Positions 1-6,694 of a DNA stretch of 13,547 nucleotides are shown here, in pieces (position 1 is the first letter of the stretch; each line of letters starts with the position of its first letter). The stretch comes from DASPPK01 sp964399235 (lineage in GTDB: Archaea; Thermoproteota; Bathyarchaeia; Bathyarchaeales; Bathycorpusculaceae). The DNA is taken from positions 1 through 13,547 of the forward strand of contig CAYNQC010000032.1 of NCBI GenBank assembly GCA_964399235.1. Direction: 5' to 3'. A model generated the notes under the pieces. The model searched no databases. It worked only from the letters and a program-made list of their open reading frames with translations, and was not told the DNA's origin. A program made the position numbers and the translations under genes.

Positions 1-108
1 AAATACACACAACTCAAAACACAAGAATGGAAAGAATACACGCCTCACACACCGACAAATAAAAACCAAGTAACCCCATGGGAAATCCACAAGTACCTCT
101 ACGACTAG
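1..108 (+). CDS. C-terminal fragment of a probable glutamine synthetase
   Basis: Frame 1 is open from the window edge to a TAG at 106-108 and encodes a 35-residue tail. It ends with the pattern VTPWEIHKYLYD, preceded by an EWKEY segment. Glutamine synthetases commonly end with an EW-(E)-Y segment followed by V-T-x-W-E-(I/L)-x-x-Y-L, so the tail fits the extreme C-terminus of GlnA, the enzyme that makes glutamine from glutamate, ammonia and ATP. No active-site motif lies inside the window, so this rests on one short motif. The gene is cut by the window edge and converges on the minus-strand deacetylase 58 bp away. Confidence 0.6.
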   Translation, partial: KYTQLKTQEWKEYTPHTPTNKNQVTPWEIHKYLYD

Positions 109-166
109 CGCGCGCCAGTGTATTTCAGGTCGAGCATCATCAAGCATTCTTCCCTTCGCTCATACG

Positions 167-1039
167 TTATTCCCAGTATTTCTTCTTCCAATAAGCTGCT
201 ACCTCGTCGCATCGAGCAAACCAAACTTTTGGGTAACTCTTCATGTGTCTGATCAGTTTGTCTAATAGGATTATTCTGCTAGGTCTTCCGATAATGAAGT
301 CGTGGCTGGTCTGGCAGAAGAGTCTTCTCATTTCGTAGATGCCGTCGAACTCTTTTGACCATATGTCGTAAACTTTGGACGGAGACGATATGTGTCCCGG
401 ACCCCAGGCTAGTGAAAAGAGGAAATGCACAGCATCGCTTAGCATCCACTGAAATGGGATCTCAAGAAGGTCCTTCTTCTTGCCGTTGATTTCCCATCTG
501 TAGGGAACGTCATCTGCCATGCAAGTGCTGTGGTAGATGAATCCTTCTTCCAACAATATGTCAATGGTGTTTGGGCTAAACTCTCCTGCTGGTGCCCTGA
601 AGCCAACTGGCCTCATGCCCGCGTGTTGCTCGATCATTGCGATCCCTTTTTCGAAGTCTTTCTTTTCTTCCTCTCTATTTAGTCGGCTAAGGTCTTCATG
701 TGTATATCCGTGGTAAGCCACTTCGTGTCCTCTTCTTGAGATCTCTCTTATGCTTTCAGGATATCTCTCTGCTGTCAAACCTGGAACGAAGAAAGTTGCT
801 TTTATAGCCCATTTGTCGAGCAGATCGAGATATCTCCATATTCCCACTCGGGGTCCGTACTCTGCTTCGGAAATCTGAACAAGTTTGTCAACGCCGAACG
901 AGCTCCAAAGTGTCTGTGCATCATAATCCAAGGTTAAGCACACGGCACACTGTGCGTTTTCGGGCCATTCAACTTCCTCGATCGTTCTTTTGTTCGCTGT
1001 CCTACAAGTGGGACCAGTCACTTTCGACGTATCAATCAC
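167..1039 (-). CDS. Polysaccharide deacetylase family protein (CE4/NodB fold, PgdA/allantoinase-like)
   Basis: This 290-residue protein carries the CE4 metal-dependent deacetylase motifs in order. Motif 1 is LTLDYDA near residues 36-42, where the first Asp is the usual catalytic base. Motif 2 is HGYTH near 110-114, supplying two metal-binding His. Motif 3 is RAPAG near 148-152. The DYDA form of motif 1 and the lack of a signal peptide or membrane segment resemble the cytoplasmic HpPgdA/allantoinase-like branch rather than secreted chitin or peptidoglycan deacetylases. The likely reaction is amide or N-acetyl hydrolysis on a small or sugar substrate; the exact substrate cannot be read from sequence. 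The start is GTG at 1039. A TATA box (GCTATATAGC, 1064-1073) lies 25-34 bp upstream, placing transcription initiation at or beside the start codon, so the mRNA is probably leaderless. It lies alone between the GlnA tail and the Trm112-like gene. Confidence 0.85.
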   Translation of the reverse strand: MIDTSKVTGPTCRTANKRTIEEVEWPENAQCAVCLTLDYDAQTLWSSFGVDKLVQISEAEYGPRVGIWRYLDLLDKWAIKATFFVPGLTAERYPESIREISRRGHEVAYHGYTHEDLSRLNREEEKKDFEKGIAMIEQHAGMRPVGFRAPAGEFSPNTIDILLEEGFIYHSTCMADDVPYRWEINGKKKDLLEIPFQWMLSDAVHFLFSLAWGPGHISSPSKVYDIWSKEFDGIYEMRRLFCQTSHDFIIGRPSRIILLDKLIRHMKSYPKVWFARCDEVAAYWKKKYWE

Positions 1040-1063
1040 CTATTTGTCTTTACGCTCCAAATG

Positions 1064-1073
1064 GCTATATAGC
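1064..1073 (-). promoter_or_regulatory. TATA box of the polysaccharide deacetylase gene
   Basis: The perfect palindrome GCTATATAGC sits 25-34 bp upstream of the GTG start at 1039. That matches the archaeal TATA-to-initiation spacing for a leaderless transcript. Confidence 0.55.
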
Positions 1074-1102
1074 TTAGCTAAACAAAGCCAACGCTGTTGC
1101 TG

Positions 1103-1132
1103 ACGAGATATGTTATAGATAGTGTATCTCGT
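1103..1132. repeat. 8-bp perfect inverted repeat in the intergenic region
   Basis: ACGAGATA (1103-1110) is followed after 14 nt by its exact complement TATCTCGT (1125-1132). It lies about 30 bp upstream of the deacetylase TATA box and runs directly into a GC-alternating tract (1134-1141). It could be an operator or an RNA hairpin; no T-tract follows, so it is not a clear terminator. Confidence 0.4.
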
Positions 1133-1238
1133 GGCGCGCGCTGAAATTCCAACATAGAAGTCGTTCGGAAACCGCCGCAAGCCCTCCTCGAAAGCCTCCA
1201 TCAAGACTCGCACACATTACCTTAACTCAAAAAACCTA

Positions 1239-1298
1239 GGGGAGGGGGGTCTTTTTCGCTGTTTTTCAACCAAAAACTATGTTGAACAGTCCATAATG
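1239..1298 (+). repeat. Non-coding repeat element, copy A (G-tract plus bulged stem-loop core)
   Basis: A G-tract, GGGGAGGGGGG (1239-1249), is followed by a T-run and a 41-nt core (1258-1298). The core matches copy B (6695-6735, minus strand) at 35 of 41 positions, and all differences lie in the central six bases. The core has arms CTGTT(TTT)CAAC and GTTGAACAG, which pair as a 9-bp stem with a 3-nt bulge and a 10-nt loop, followed by TCCATAATG. Looser similarity extends downstream to an ATG(G)AAAAGCTTT block (1349-1361). The element lies upstream of the Trm112-like gene in the same orientation. The intergenic stretch 1040-1413 otherwise holds the two promoters and an inverted repeat, with no credible gene. 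Confidence 0.8.
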
Positions 1299-1354
1299 AA
1301 GGCCTACGCTTCTACGCCGAGACACAGCAGACAACGCATTGCGCACACATGGAA

Positions 1355-1364
1355 AAGCTTTATA
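1355..1364 (+). promoter_or_regulatory. TATA box of the Trm112-like gene
   Basis: AGCTTTATAG-type sequence with TTTATA at 1359-1364, preceded by an A-rich BRE-like GGAAAA. Initiation is expected near 1387-1390, about 25 nt upstream of the ATG at 1414. Confidence 0.55.
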
Positions 1365-1413
1365 GTTACACATCAAACCTAAACTGGGGCGTATCATCAT
1401 AAAGAAAAAGTTA

Positions 1414-1686
1414 ATGGAAATCCTGGCTTGCCCAATAGACAAATATCACCCACTCGAACTGCACATTTTCGAACAAAAAGATGAAATCATCGAAGGCCTC
1501 ATCACATGTCCAAAATGCTCACGCTGGTACCCCATCAGGGACGAAATCCCCGAAATGCTCCCAGACGAACTGCGAAAAGAAAACGAAGACCTCCCCTTCC
1601 TCAAAAAATGGAAACAGAAAATCCCCAAAAAAATACTTTCAGAAGGAAAACCGTTCAACCTGACAAAAAACCCGACACCAACCTAA
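1414..1686 (+). CDS. Trm112-like protein (methyltransferase activator)
   Basis: This 90-residue protein has the Trm112 layout. It starts with ILACPID (3-9), has a second knuckle CPKC (32-35), and then the characteristic WYPIRDEIPEMLPDE segment (38-52). Trm112 is a small zinc-binding partner that stabilises and activates class I methyltransferases acting on tRNA, rRNA and release factor. Here the first knuckle is C-P-I-D, so one of four usual zinc ligands is Asp. The start is uncertain. ATG 1414 has no clear ribosome binding site, and the in-frame codons just upstream encode IIIKKKL, which resembles the usual N-terminus of homologues (KKxLxxILACP) but offers no standard start codon. The gene has its own promoter and repeat element A upstream. 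Its stop is only 3 nt from the stop of the convergent oxidoreductase gene. Confidence 0.8.
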   Translation: MEILACPIDKYHPLELHIFEQKDEIIEGLITCPKCSRWYPIRDEIPEMLPDELRKENEDLPFLKKWKQKIPKKILSEGKPFNLTKNPTPT

Positions 1687-1689
1687 ACA

Positions 1690-2637
1690 CTACTTCAACT
1701 TCACTATCTTACCCGTCGCCGAAGACTTCAAAGCAGACTCAGCAATCCTAAGCGCCCGCAACCCATCCAACCCCGTGATCAAAGGCTTCTCCTTCCCCGC
1801 AACACAATTAGCAAAATGCCGTAACTCAAGCTTCAAAGGCTCCTGAACCGGATATCTCGGCTGCACAGTCTCCTTCGCATCCTCGATACGCAACTCCTGC
1901 GTGATATAATCAAGACTCATTATCGCCTCACTTCCCGTCGCAATGAGAACCCGCGTCTTGTAAGGTGTCAACCAGTTAGACTCTATAAACGCAGTTTTAC
2001 CACCTTCAAACGTCAACATCACCTGCGCATAATCCTCAAACTTTCCATGCCTCATGCTTCCAGTCTTAGCATACACGGCTATCGGATCTCTGTTGAAAAG
2101 ATACAACATCACATCAATATCATGAATCGTCGTGTCCTTAACAACCCCAACATCACCAATTCTCTCCGGCCACTGCGACACTCTCTTAGCCGTCGCACAC
2201 ACCAATTCGCCAATTGACTTCTCCTGAACCGCCCTCTTAATGTGCTGAAGCCCAGGAATAAACCTCATCAAAAAACCAACCGTGACATGCACACCACTCC
2301 TCTTCGCCGCCTCAAGCAACTTCTCAGCCTGCCTCACGTTCGCAGCCATCGGCTTCTCAACCAAAACATGCTTTCCGGCTTTCACCGCTTCAACAGCAAC
2401 TTTCGCCAGACTCGTTGACCACGTGCACACACTCACAGCCTCAATGTCCTTATTCTGAAGCATCTTACCCATGCTCGTATAAGACTTAGCACCAAACTGG
2501 TCTCCAACAGCTTTAGCCCTCAAAGGGTCCATGTCACATACCGCGATCAGCTCCGTTTCCTCAAGTTCCCTATAGACTCTCGCATGATTTTTCCCCCAAA
2601 AACCAGTTCCAACGACCGCCATGCCTATCTTTTTCAT
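1690..2637 (-). CDS. Gfo/Idh/MocA family NAD(P)-dependent sugar oxidoreductase
   Basis: This 315-residue protein starts with a Rossmann dinucleotide-binding motif, GTGFWG (10-15). It carries the family signature EKP (94-96), whose Lys is catalytic, and a DTTIHDID segment (168-175) with the conserved Asp and His of the substrate-binding C-terminal domain. Members oxidise or reduce hydroxyls on sugars or nucleotide sugars. The HDID form and the operon partners suggest a UDP-N-acetylhexosamine or uronate 3-dehydrogenase-like role, which is inference. I chose ATG at 2637 because it makes an ATGA overlap with the stop of the upstream gene (2634-2636) and leads straight into the Rossmann strand; a TTG at 2646 would add three residues. 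It is the last gene of the sugar-nucleotide operon, probably translationally coupled to the gene before it. Confidence 0.85.
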   Translation of the reverse strand: MKKIGMAVVGTGFWGKNHARVYRELEETELIAVCDMDPLRAKAVGDQFGAKSYTSMGKMLQNKDIEAVSVCTWSTSLAKVAVEAVKAGKHVLVEKPMAANVRQAEKLLEAAKRSGVHVTVGFLMRFIPGLQHIKRAVQEKSIGELVCATAKRVSQWPERIGDVGVVKDTTIHDIDVMLYLFNRDPIAVYAKTGSMRHGKFEDYAQVMLTFEGGKTAFIESNWLTPYKTRVLIATGSEAIMSLDYITQELRIEDAKETVQPRYPVQEPLKLELRHFANCVAGKEKPLITGLDGLRALRIAESALKSSATGKIVKLK

Positions 2638-3986
2638 TTCGTCCAAACACCCCTTCCTAAACCACGATATACGAAACCTTCCTTTTCAACCTTATCAGGT
2701 TCCACGACTCCAACCAAGTCAACTACTGCGCTCATCTTTTTCATCATTATCCTCAACTTGTCCAAGTTAAGCTTTCTAAACTGATCATGCGCCGTCAGTA
2801 TAACTACACAGTCTACACCCTCAATGGCCTCTGCAAAAGTCTTCTTCACACGAAACTGCGTCTCAACCAAGTCATCCTCAGAACAATACGGATCATAAAA
2901 ATGAATTCTCGCACCCTTGGCAACAAGCAACTCAGCAATCTCCCCAGCGATCTCTTTCGGCGGACTCTTAACATTCGGCGTCTCACACAAACCAAGAACA
3001 GAAACACGCGCTCTCCGCATGGTTTTCCCACATCTCGCCAACGCGTCCTTCACAAAATTAACAACCTGTCTCGCCGCCTGCTCGTTAGCTTCCCTTGCCG
3101 CCACAGCAGTCCGAAGCCTGACGTTCAGGTTCTCAGCGTCTGCAAGAAGAAGATACGGCTCTTCTCTTGCGTCACTCTCGGTAAGCGCAGACACCGACGG
3201 CAAAGAAGAAGCAAAACCTTTCAAAATTTCATTGATTTCAAGATAATCCACACCCGCTTTTTCACAGAATAGAGCCAATTCTCTCGTCAAAGCACTCGAA
3301 ACATCCCGTTGCTGAAACTGAAACAGTGTCGCCGTTTCCGCGGCTTTCACGTTTCCTGTTTTCTTGAGTCTGCCTTCCGAGATCGACGCCAGCACGGTTG
3401 ACGCAAGGTTCAGACTGTTTTGATCGGATGCCGCAACTATGCGCTGTGTTGCGAAGGGAAGGAAGGGGCTATATGCCAAACCGATGTCCTTTCCAACTTT
3501 AAAGCCGGAGCTGTCCTCAAGGGCTTCTTTGACTGCGCCATCGATTATGCCCATTCCGAGCGGCCTGACAAAGATGACTATTGATCCAATCTGAAGGCTC
3601 GCGCCTATCCGTTTACAAATGTTCTCAAGGTTTGAATGGTCGATTTTTCTCTTTGAGTCAATTCTCGCAGGAATCGTTACCACGATAATGGCGCTTTCGA
3701 CAATCGTTTGCTTGAGATCACTTGACGCGGTTATGCATCTGGCTTTTACCTTGTCCTTCAGTTTGGTTTCTGTTTGGCCTGCCAAAAATCGAGCTTTTCC
3801 CTTTGCGATCTTGTTGACTATGGTTAAATCCGAATCAAAACAAATGACCCTGAACCCTGCCTCAGCCAAGAGTACAGCATGGATAATCCCGATCTGGCCA
3901 CACCCAATTATGCACACAGTGTATTTCGCACGTTTCTCAGGAGTGTTGAGGTCTTCGGGTTTTGTGAGTATCAGAGGCGCGGACAT
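2634..3986 (-). CDS. UDP-glucose/GDP-mannose dehydrogenase family protein, probably catalytically inactive
   Basis: This 450-residue protein has the three-part layout of nucleotide-sugar dehydrogenases (UGDH, WecC). It has an N-terminal Rossmann domain with GCGQIG (28-33), a central helical dimerisation domain, and a C-terminal UDP-binding domain with VSVLGL...K near 340-352. The key residues are gone. The E-x-x-K-L-F-x-N helix reads ETATLFQF (217-224), so catalytic Lys and Asn are Thr220 and Phe224. The GGHCxxxDPYF loop reads SALTESDAREEPYL (266-279), with no catalytic Cys. The SPER segment is SPFLP (173-177), and the VPPG turn is RPLGMG (141-146). The fold is intact with no frameshift, so it is maintained as a gene. 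It may bind a nucleotide sugar, act as a partner of the following oxidoreductase, or use different chemistry. Start ATG 3986 follows GAGGG at a suitable distance. It lies 32 bp after glmM. Confidence 0.8.
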   Translation of the reverse strand: MSAPLILTKPEDLNTPEKRAKYTVCIIGCGQIGIIHAVLLAEAGFRVICFDSDLTIVNKIAKGKARFLAGQTETKLKDKVKARCITASSDLKQTIVESAIIVVTIPARIDSKRKIDHSNLENICKRIGASLQIGSIVIFVRPLGMGIIDGAVKEALEDSSGFKVGKDIGLAYSPFLPFATQRIVAASDQNSLNLASTVLASISEGRLKKTGNVKAAETATLFQFQQRDVSSALTRELALFCEKAGVDYLEINEILKGFASSLPSVSALTESDAREEPYLLLADAENLNVRLRTAVAAREANEQAARQVVNFVKDALARCGKTMRRARVSVLGLCETPNVKSPPKEIAGEIAELLVAKGARIHFYDPYCSEDDLVETQFRVKKTFAEAIEGVDCVVILTAHDQFRKLNLDKLRIMMKKMSAVVDLVGVVEPDKVEKEGFVYRGLGRGVWTK

Positions 3987-4018
3987 ACGGTTTCCCTCGG
4001 CGAAAATAACCTGACAAA

Positions 4019-5395
4019 TCAGCGTTCCAGGCTGTCGATTATTTTCTTGAGCCGCTGAGTATACTCACTAACGAGTTTATGGGCTTTCTCTTCCGTCTTA
4101 GCCTCCGCATAGAGCCTGTAGACCGGTTCTGTCCCGCTTGGCCTTATTAGTATGGATCTGTTGTCTTCAAACCAAATTTTGACGCCGTCGATCGTGTTTA
4201 TGTTTAAGCCTTTTGCCTCTGAAATCAGTTTTTCCAGTACACGCTGTTTGAGCTCTTCTCTGCATTCAACCTTCTCCTTCTCAATGAAATATCTGGGCAG
4301 CTCATTCACGAGTTTGGAAAGCTTCTTGCCTGTCTTCGCCATTATTTGCAGTATCAAAACAGTGGACATTGCCCCGTCTCGTACGGGCTGATGAGGCGCA
4401 TAGAAGATTCCGCCGTTTTCTTCTCCTCCGAGTTTGGCCTTCAGCTGCTTCATTGTCTGGGCAACGGTGACGCTTCCCACCTTGGTCCAGACAACCTTTC
4501 CCTTGTAGGCCTCGGCCACTTCTTTTATCAATGTTGAAGAGCTCACAGGAGTCACTATCTGTTCATTGGGGTTTTCTTTCAGAAAGTATTTTTCAGCGAC
4601 AGCGAAAGTCTTGTCGCCCATATGGATTTCGCCTTTCTCGTCAACGAAAACAGATCGATCCGCATCTCCATCATAGGCCACGCCTAGGTCTGCCTCAACG
4701 GCTTTCACTGTTGATGCCAGCTCTTTAAGGTTCTCTGGACGCGGTTCCGGGAGTCTTCCAGGAAAAGTCCCATCGATGTCAGCATTTATCGTTGTGACTT
4801 TACATCCGAGTTCACGAAGCAAACGGGGCGCGGCAAGGGCGCCTACACTGTTTGCTGTATCGAGCACAACATGGTAGTGCTTCTTTGCTATTGCTTTGGT
4901 GTCGACATGGGTTTGTATGGCTTCAACGTATTCGTCGATTATTCCTGGGAGGTCACGTGTTTCGCCGATTTCGGTCCAGTCTGCAGGTTTTGTCCTGTCA
5001 TTGAAGTAGATTTTTTCGATTTCGATTTCTTGTTCATGTGAGATTTCCACGCCATCGTTCCAGAGAACTTTGATGCCGTTGTATTCGGGCGGATTGTGGG
5101 ACGCGGTGATTATGACTCCTCCACTGGCTTTATGGTTCTTGACGGCAAATTGCAGGGCGGGTGTTGGGGCCATGCCAGCTGAGAGAACTTTGCATCCTGT
5201 GGAGTTCAAGCCGGCGATGACGGCTTTGACGAGCATGGGTCCGCTTGTTCGGGCGTCGTAGCCGATTATGAGCGTTCCTTTATTGAAATAAGTGCCTATT
5301 GCGCATCCGATTTTGACGGCGACATCAGGTGTCAGTTCTTTGTTGACGAGTCCGCGGATGCCGTTTGTGCCGAATAAATGTTTGGGAGCTTTCAT
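4019..5395 (-). CDS. glmM: Phosphoglucosamine mutase (alpha-D-phosphohexomutase family)
   Basis: This 458-residue, full-length phosphohexomutase converts glucosamine-6-phosphate to glucosamine-1-phosphate, a step toward UDP-GlcNAc. All four domain signatures are present: FGTNGIRG (8-15), the phosphoserine loop TASHNPP with Ser99, the metal loop DGDADR with Asp242, Asp244 and Asp246, the sugar-binding GEENGG loop in domain 3, and the phosphate-binding RPSGTEP near the C-terminus. GEENGG, rather than GEQSGH or GEMSGH, is the form I associate with archaeal GlmM-like enzymes. A phosphomannomutase activity cannot be excluded, since archaeal members can be bifunctional. ATG 5395 is preceded by GGAAG. 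It lies 22 bp after the nucleotidyltransferase gene, in the order expected for consecutive steps. Confidence 0.88.
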   Translation of the reverse strand: MKAPKHLFGTNGIRGLVNKELTPDVAVKIGCAIGTYFNKGTLIIGYDARTSGPMLVKAVIAGLNSTGCKVLSAGMAPTPALQFAVKNHKASGGVIITASHNPPEYNGIKVLWNDGVEISHEQEIEIEKIYFNDRTKPADWTEIGETRDLPGIIDEYVEAIQTHVDTKAIAKKHYHVVLDTANSVGALAAPRLLRELGCKVTTINADIDGTFPGRLPEPRPENLKELASTVKAVEADLGVAYDGDADRSVFVDEKGEIHMGDKTFAVAEKYFLKENPNEQIVTPVSSSTLIKEVAEAYKGKVVWTKVGSVTVAQTMKQLKAKLGGEENGGIFYAPHQPVRDGAMSTVLILQIMAKTGKKLSKLVNELPRYFIEKEKVECREELKQRVLEKLISEAKGLNINTIDGVKIWFEDNRSILIRPSGTEPVYRLYAEAKTEEKAHKLVSEYTQRLKKIIDSLER

Positions 5396-5417
5396 TTTTC
5401 AACTTCCTTTTTTCTCG

Positions 5418-6503
5418 TTACTTGCAGTTTTCGGGGTATATGTCTCCCGTAACTTCGTTTGCCGGGCAGATTGATGTTCCCGTTGGGAGGGAAACGTTGT
5501 CTCTTATTCGGGCATGATCACCGATTATGCAGCCCCTTCGGATGTGGGCGTTTGCGCCGACATAAACGTCTTCGCCGATTATTGCGCCATGAACCTCCGA
5601 GCCATCAGCTATTTGTGTTCCCGCGAGGATTATGGAGTTTTCTATGTCTGTGTTTTCCCCTATTGTCACTTTTCGTCCTAGAACGGCATAGGGACCAATG
5701 GTTGATTGTCTTCCAATTGAGACGCCGTGGGCGAAGGCCACTGGGTTCTTGATCTGGACGCTGGGTGGGTTCTTGTGTCTCAGCTGTGTGCCAACGTTGT
5801 CCAGCAGGATCTTGTTGAGTTGCAAGTAGTCTTCCGGTTTGCCTATGTCGATCCACAGGCGATCGTGGACGTAGCCGTAGAGTTCCTTTTCTTCTGCGAG
5901 TTTGGGAAAGATTTCGCGTTCGATTGAAACAATGTGTCCTTCTGGTATGTATTTGAAGATTCTTGGACTTAGAACATAGACTCCTGCGTTGATGAGGTTG
6001 CTGGGCGTCGTTCCCGGCGGGGGTTTTTCGATGAATCCGGTTATGCGTTTGTCTTTTGCGAGTTCGGCGACGCCGTATCGGCTTGGGTCTTGTACTTCGT
6101 GGAGGGCGATGGTTGCCGTGCATTGGTTTTCTTCGTGTTGTCTGAGCATCTGTGCGTAGTTCACGTCGACGAATACATCGCCATTCAGAACAAGAAAAGG
6201 CGAATCGTGTCCGAGTGTTTTTTCGGCTTTCTTTATTGATCCGCCTGTTCCTAATGGTTTTCTGAGTGGATCGTGTGAGTAAGTTATGTGCAGGTTTTGT
6301 CTTGGGACTCGGTGTTGTTTGATGTAGACTTCTGTTTGGTGGAAGACGGCTAGGATTATGTCGTTGATGTGGTTCTTGGCGAGGCGTTCATAGCTCCATT
6401 GTAGGAGCGGTTTGTTGAGTACAGGGAATAGGATTTTTGGGCGGGTGCAGCTGAGGGGGCGTAGTCTGGTGTTGAAGCCGCCTGCGAGGATGAGTGCTTT
6501 CAA
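5418..6503 (-). CDS. Sugar-1-phosphate nucleotidyltransferase with C-terminal left-handed beta-helix
   Basis: This 361-residue protein transfers a nucleotidyl group to a sugar-1-phosphate to give an NDP-sugar. The N-terminal half has the signature LAGGFNTRLRP (6-16) with TRPK (20-23), then LGTGGS and LNGDVFVD carrying the metal-binding Asp. The C-terminal third has imperfect hexapeptide repeats (runs of I/V-G-x-x), as in GlmU and in GDP-mannose and glucose-1-phosphate pyrophosphorylases. The substrate is unclear; with glmM next door, GlcNAc-1-P or mannose-1-P are likely. The frame is open to 6686, but the true start is TTG at 6503. It begins exactly at the family N-terminus (L-K-A-L-I-L-A-G-G) and follows a GGTGA ribosome binding site with 6-nt spacing. 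It is the first gene of the four-gene operon. Confidence 0.88.
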   Translation of the reverse strand: MKALILAGGFNTRLRPLSCTRPKILFPVLNKPLLQWSYERLAKNHINDIILAVFHQTEVYIKQHRVPRQNLHITYSHDPLRKPLGTGGSIKKAEKTLGHDSPFLVLNGDVFVDVNYAQMLRQHEENQCTATIALHEVQDPSRYGVAELAKDKRITGFIEKPPPGTTPSNLINAGVYVLSPRIFKYIPEGHIVSIEREIFPKLAEEKELYGYVHDRLWIDIGKPEDYLQLNKILLDNVGTQLRHKNPPSVQIKNPVAFAHGVSIGRQSTIGPYAVLGRKVTIGENTDIENSIILAGTQIADGSEVHGAIIGEDVYVGANAHIRRGCIIGDHARIRDNVSLPTGTSICPANEVTGDIYPENCK

Positions 6504-6511
6504 ATGGTTTT

Positions 6512-6516
6512 CACCG
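6512..6516 (-). promoter_or_regulatory. Ribosome binding site that sets the TTG start of the nucleotidyltransferase
   Basis: Read on the minus strand, CGGTGAAAACCATTG places the GGTGA core 6-7 nt before TTG 6503. This supports the TTG rather than the longer upstream open frame. Coordinates are good to a base or two. Confidence 0.6.
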
Positions 6517-6550
6517 AGTCTTAGTTGCAGAGTAGTATTCGGCTGGCTGA

Positions 6551-6557
6551 TAATAAA
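6551..6557 (-). promoter_or_regulatory. TATA-like box of the sugar-nucleotide operon
   Basis: Minus-strand TTTATTA within CCGTTTTATTATC. Initiation would fall near 6527, giving a leader of about 24 nt that contains the GGTGA ribosome binding site. Another candidate lies nearer repeat copy B (AAAAGCTTT, 6646-6656), which would give a longer leader. Confidence 0.4.
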
Positions 6558-6694
6558 ACGGTTTCGCGGAGGGGCTTGTGCCTGTACTGTCGGCGAACCG
6601 CGCACCTTTGAAGTTGTTGTGGAACCCGCAAAAGGATGGTGTGTTGAAAGCTTTTCATGGGTTGACTGTTTTGCGAAATGGCGCAAAAGGTCCG

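Noticed and set aside
1040..1413. tRNA or box C/D RNA in the intergenic region
   Set aside because: No cloverleaf or T-loop consensus, and no paired C (RUGAUGA) and D (CUGA) boxes at proper spacing were found by eye.
2787..3272. Long plus-strand open frame of 161 codons
   Set aside because: It lies wholly inside the nucleotide-sugar dehydrogenase-like gene on the other strand, has an Arg/Ser-rich composition typical of a shadow frame, and has no ribosome binding site.
5605..6123. Minus-strand open frame of 172 codons, Arg/Thr/Pro-rich
   Set aside because: It is an alternative frame of the nucleotidyltransferase gene with biased, low-information composition.
6504..6686. Open frame extending the nucleotidyltransferase N-terminus by 61 residues
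   Set aside because: The extra residues have no family similarity, the family N-terminus begins exactly at TTG 6503, and a GGTGA ribosome binding site precedes that codon.
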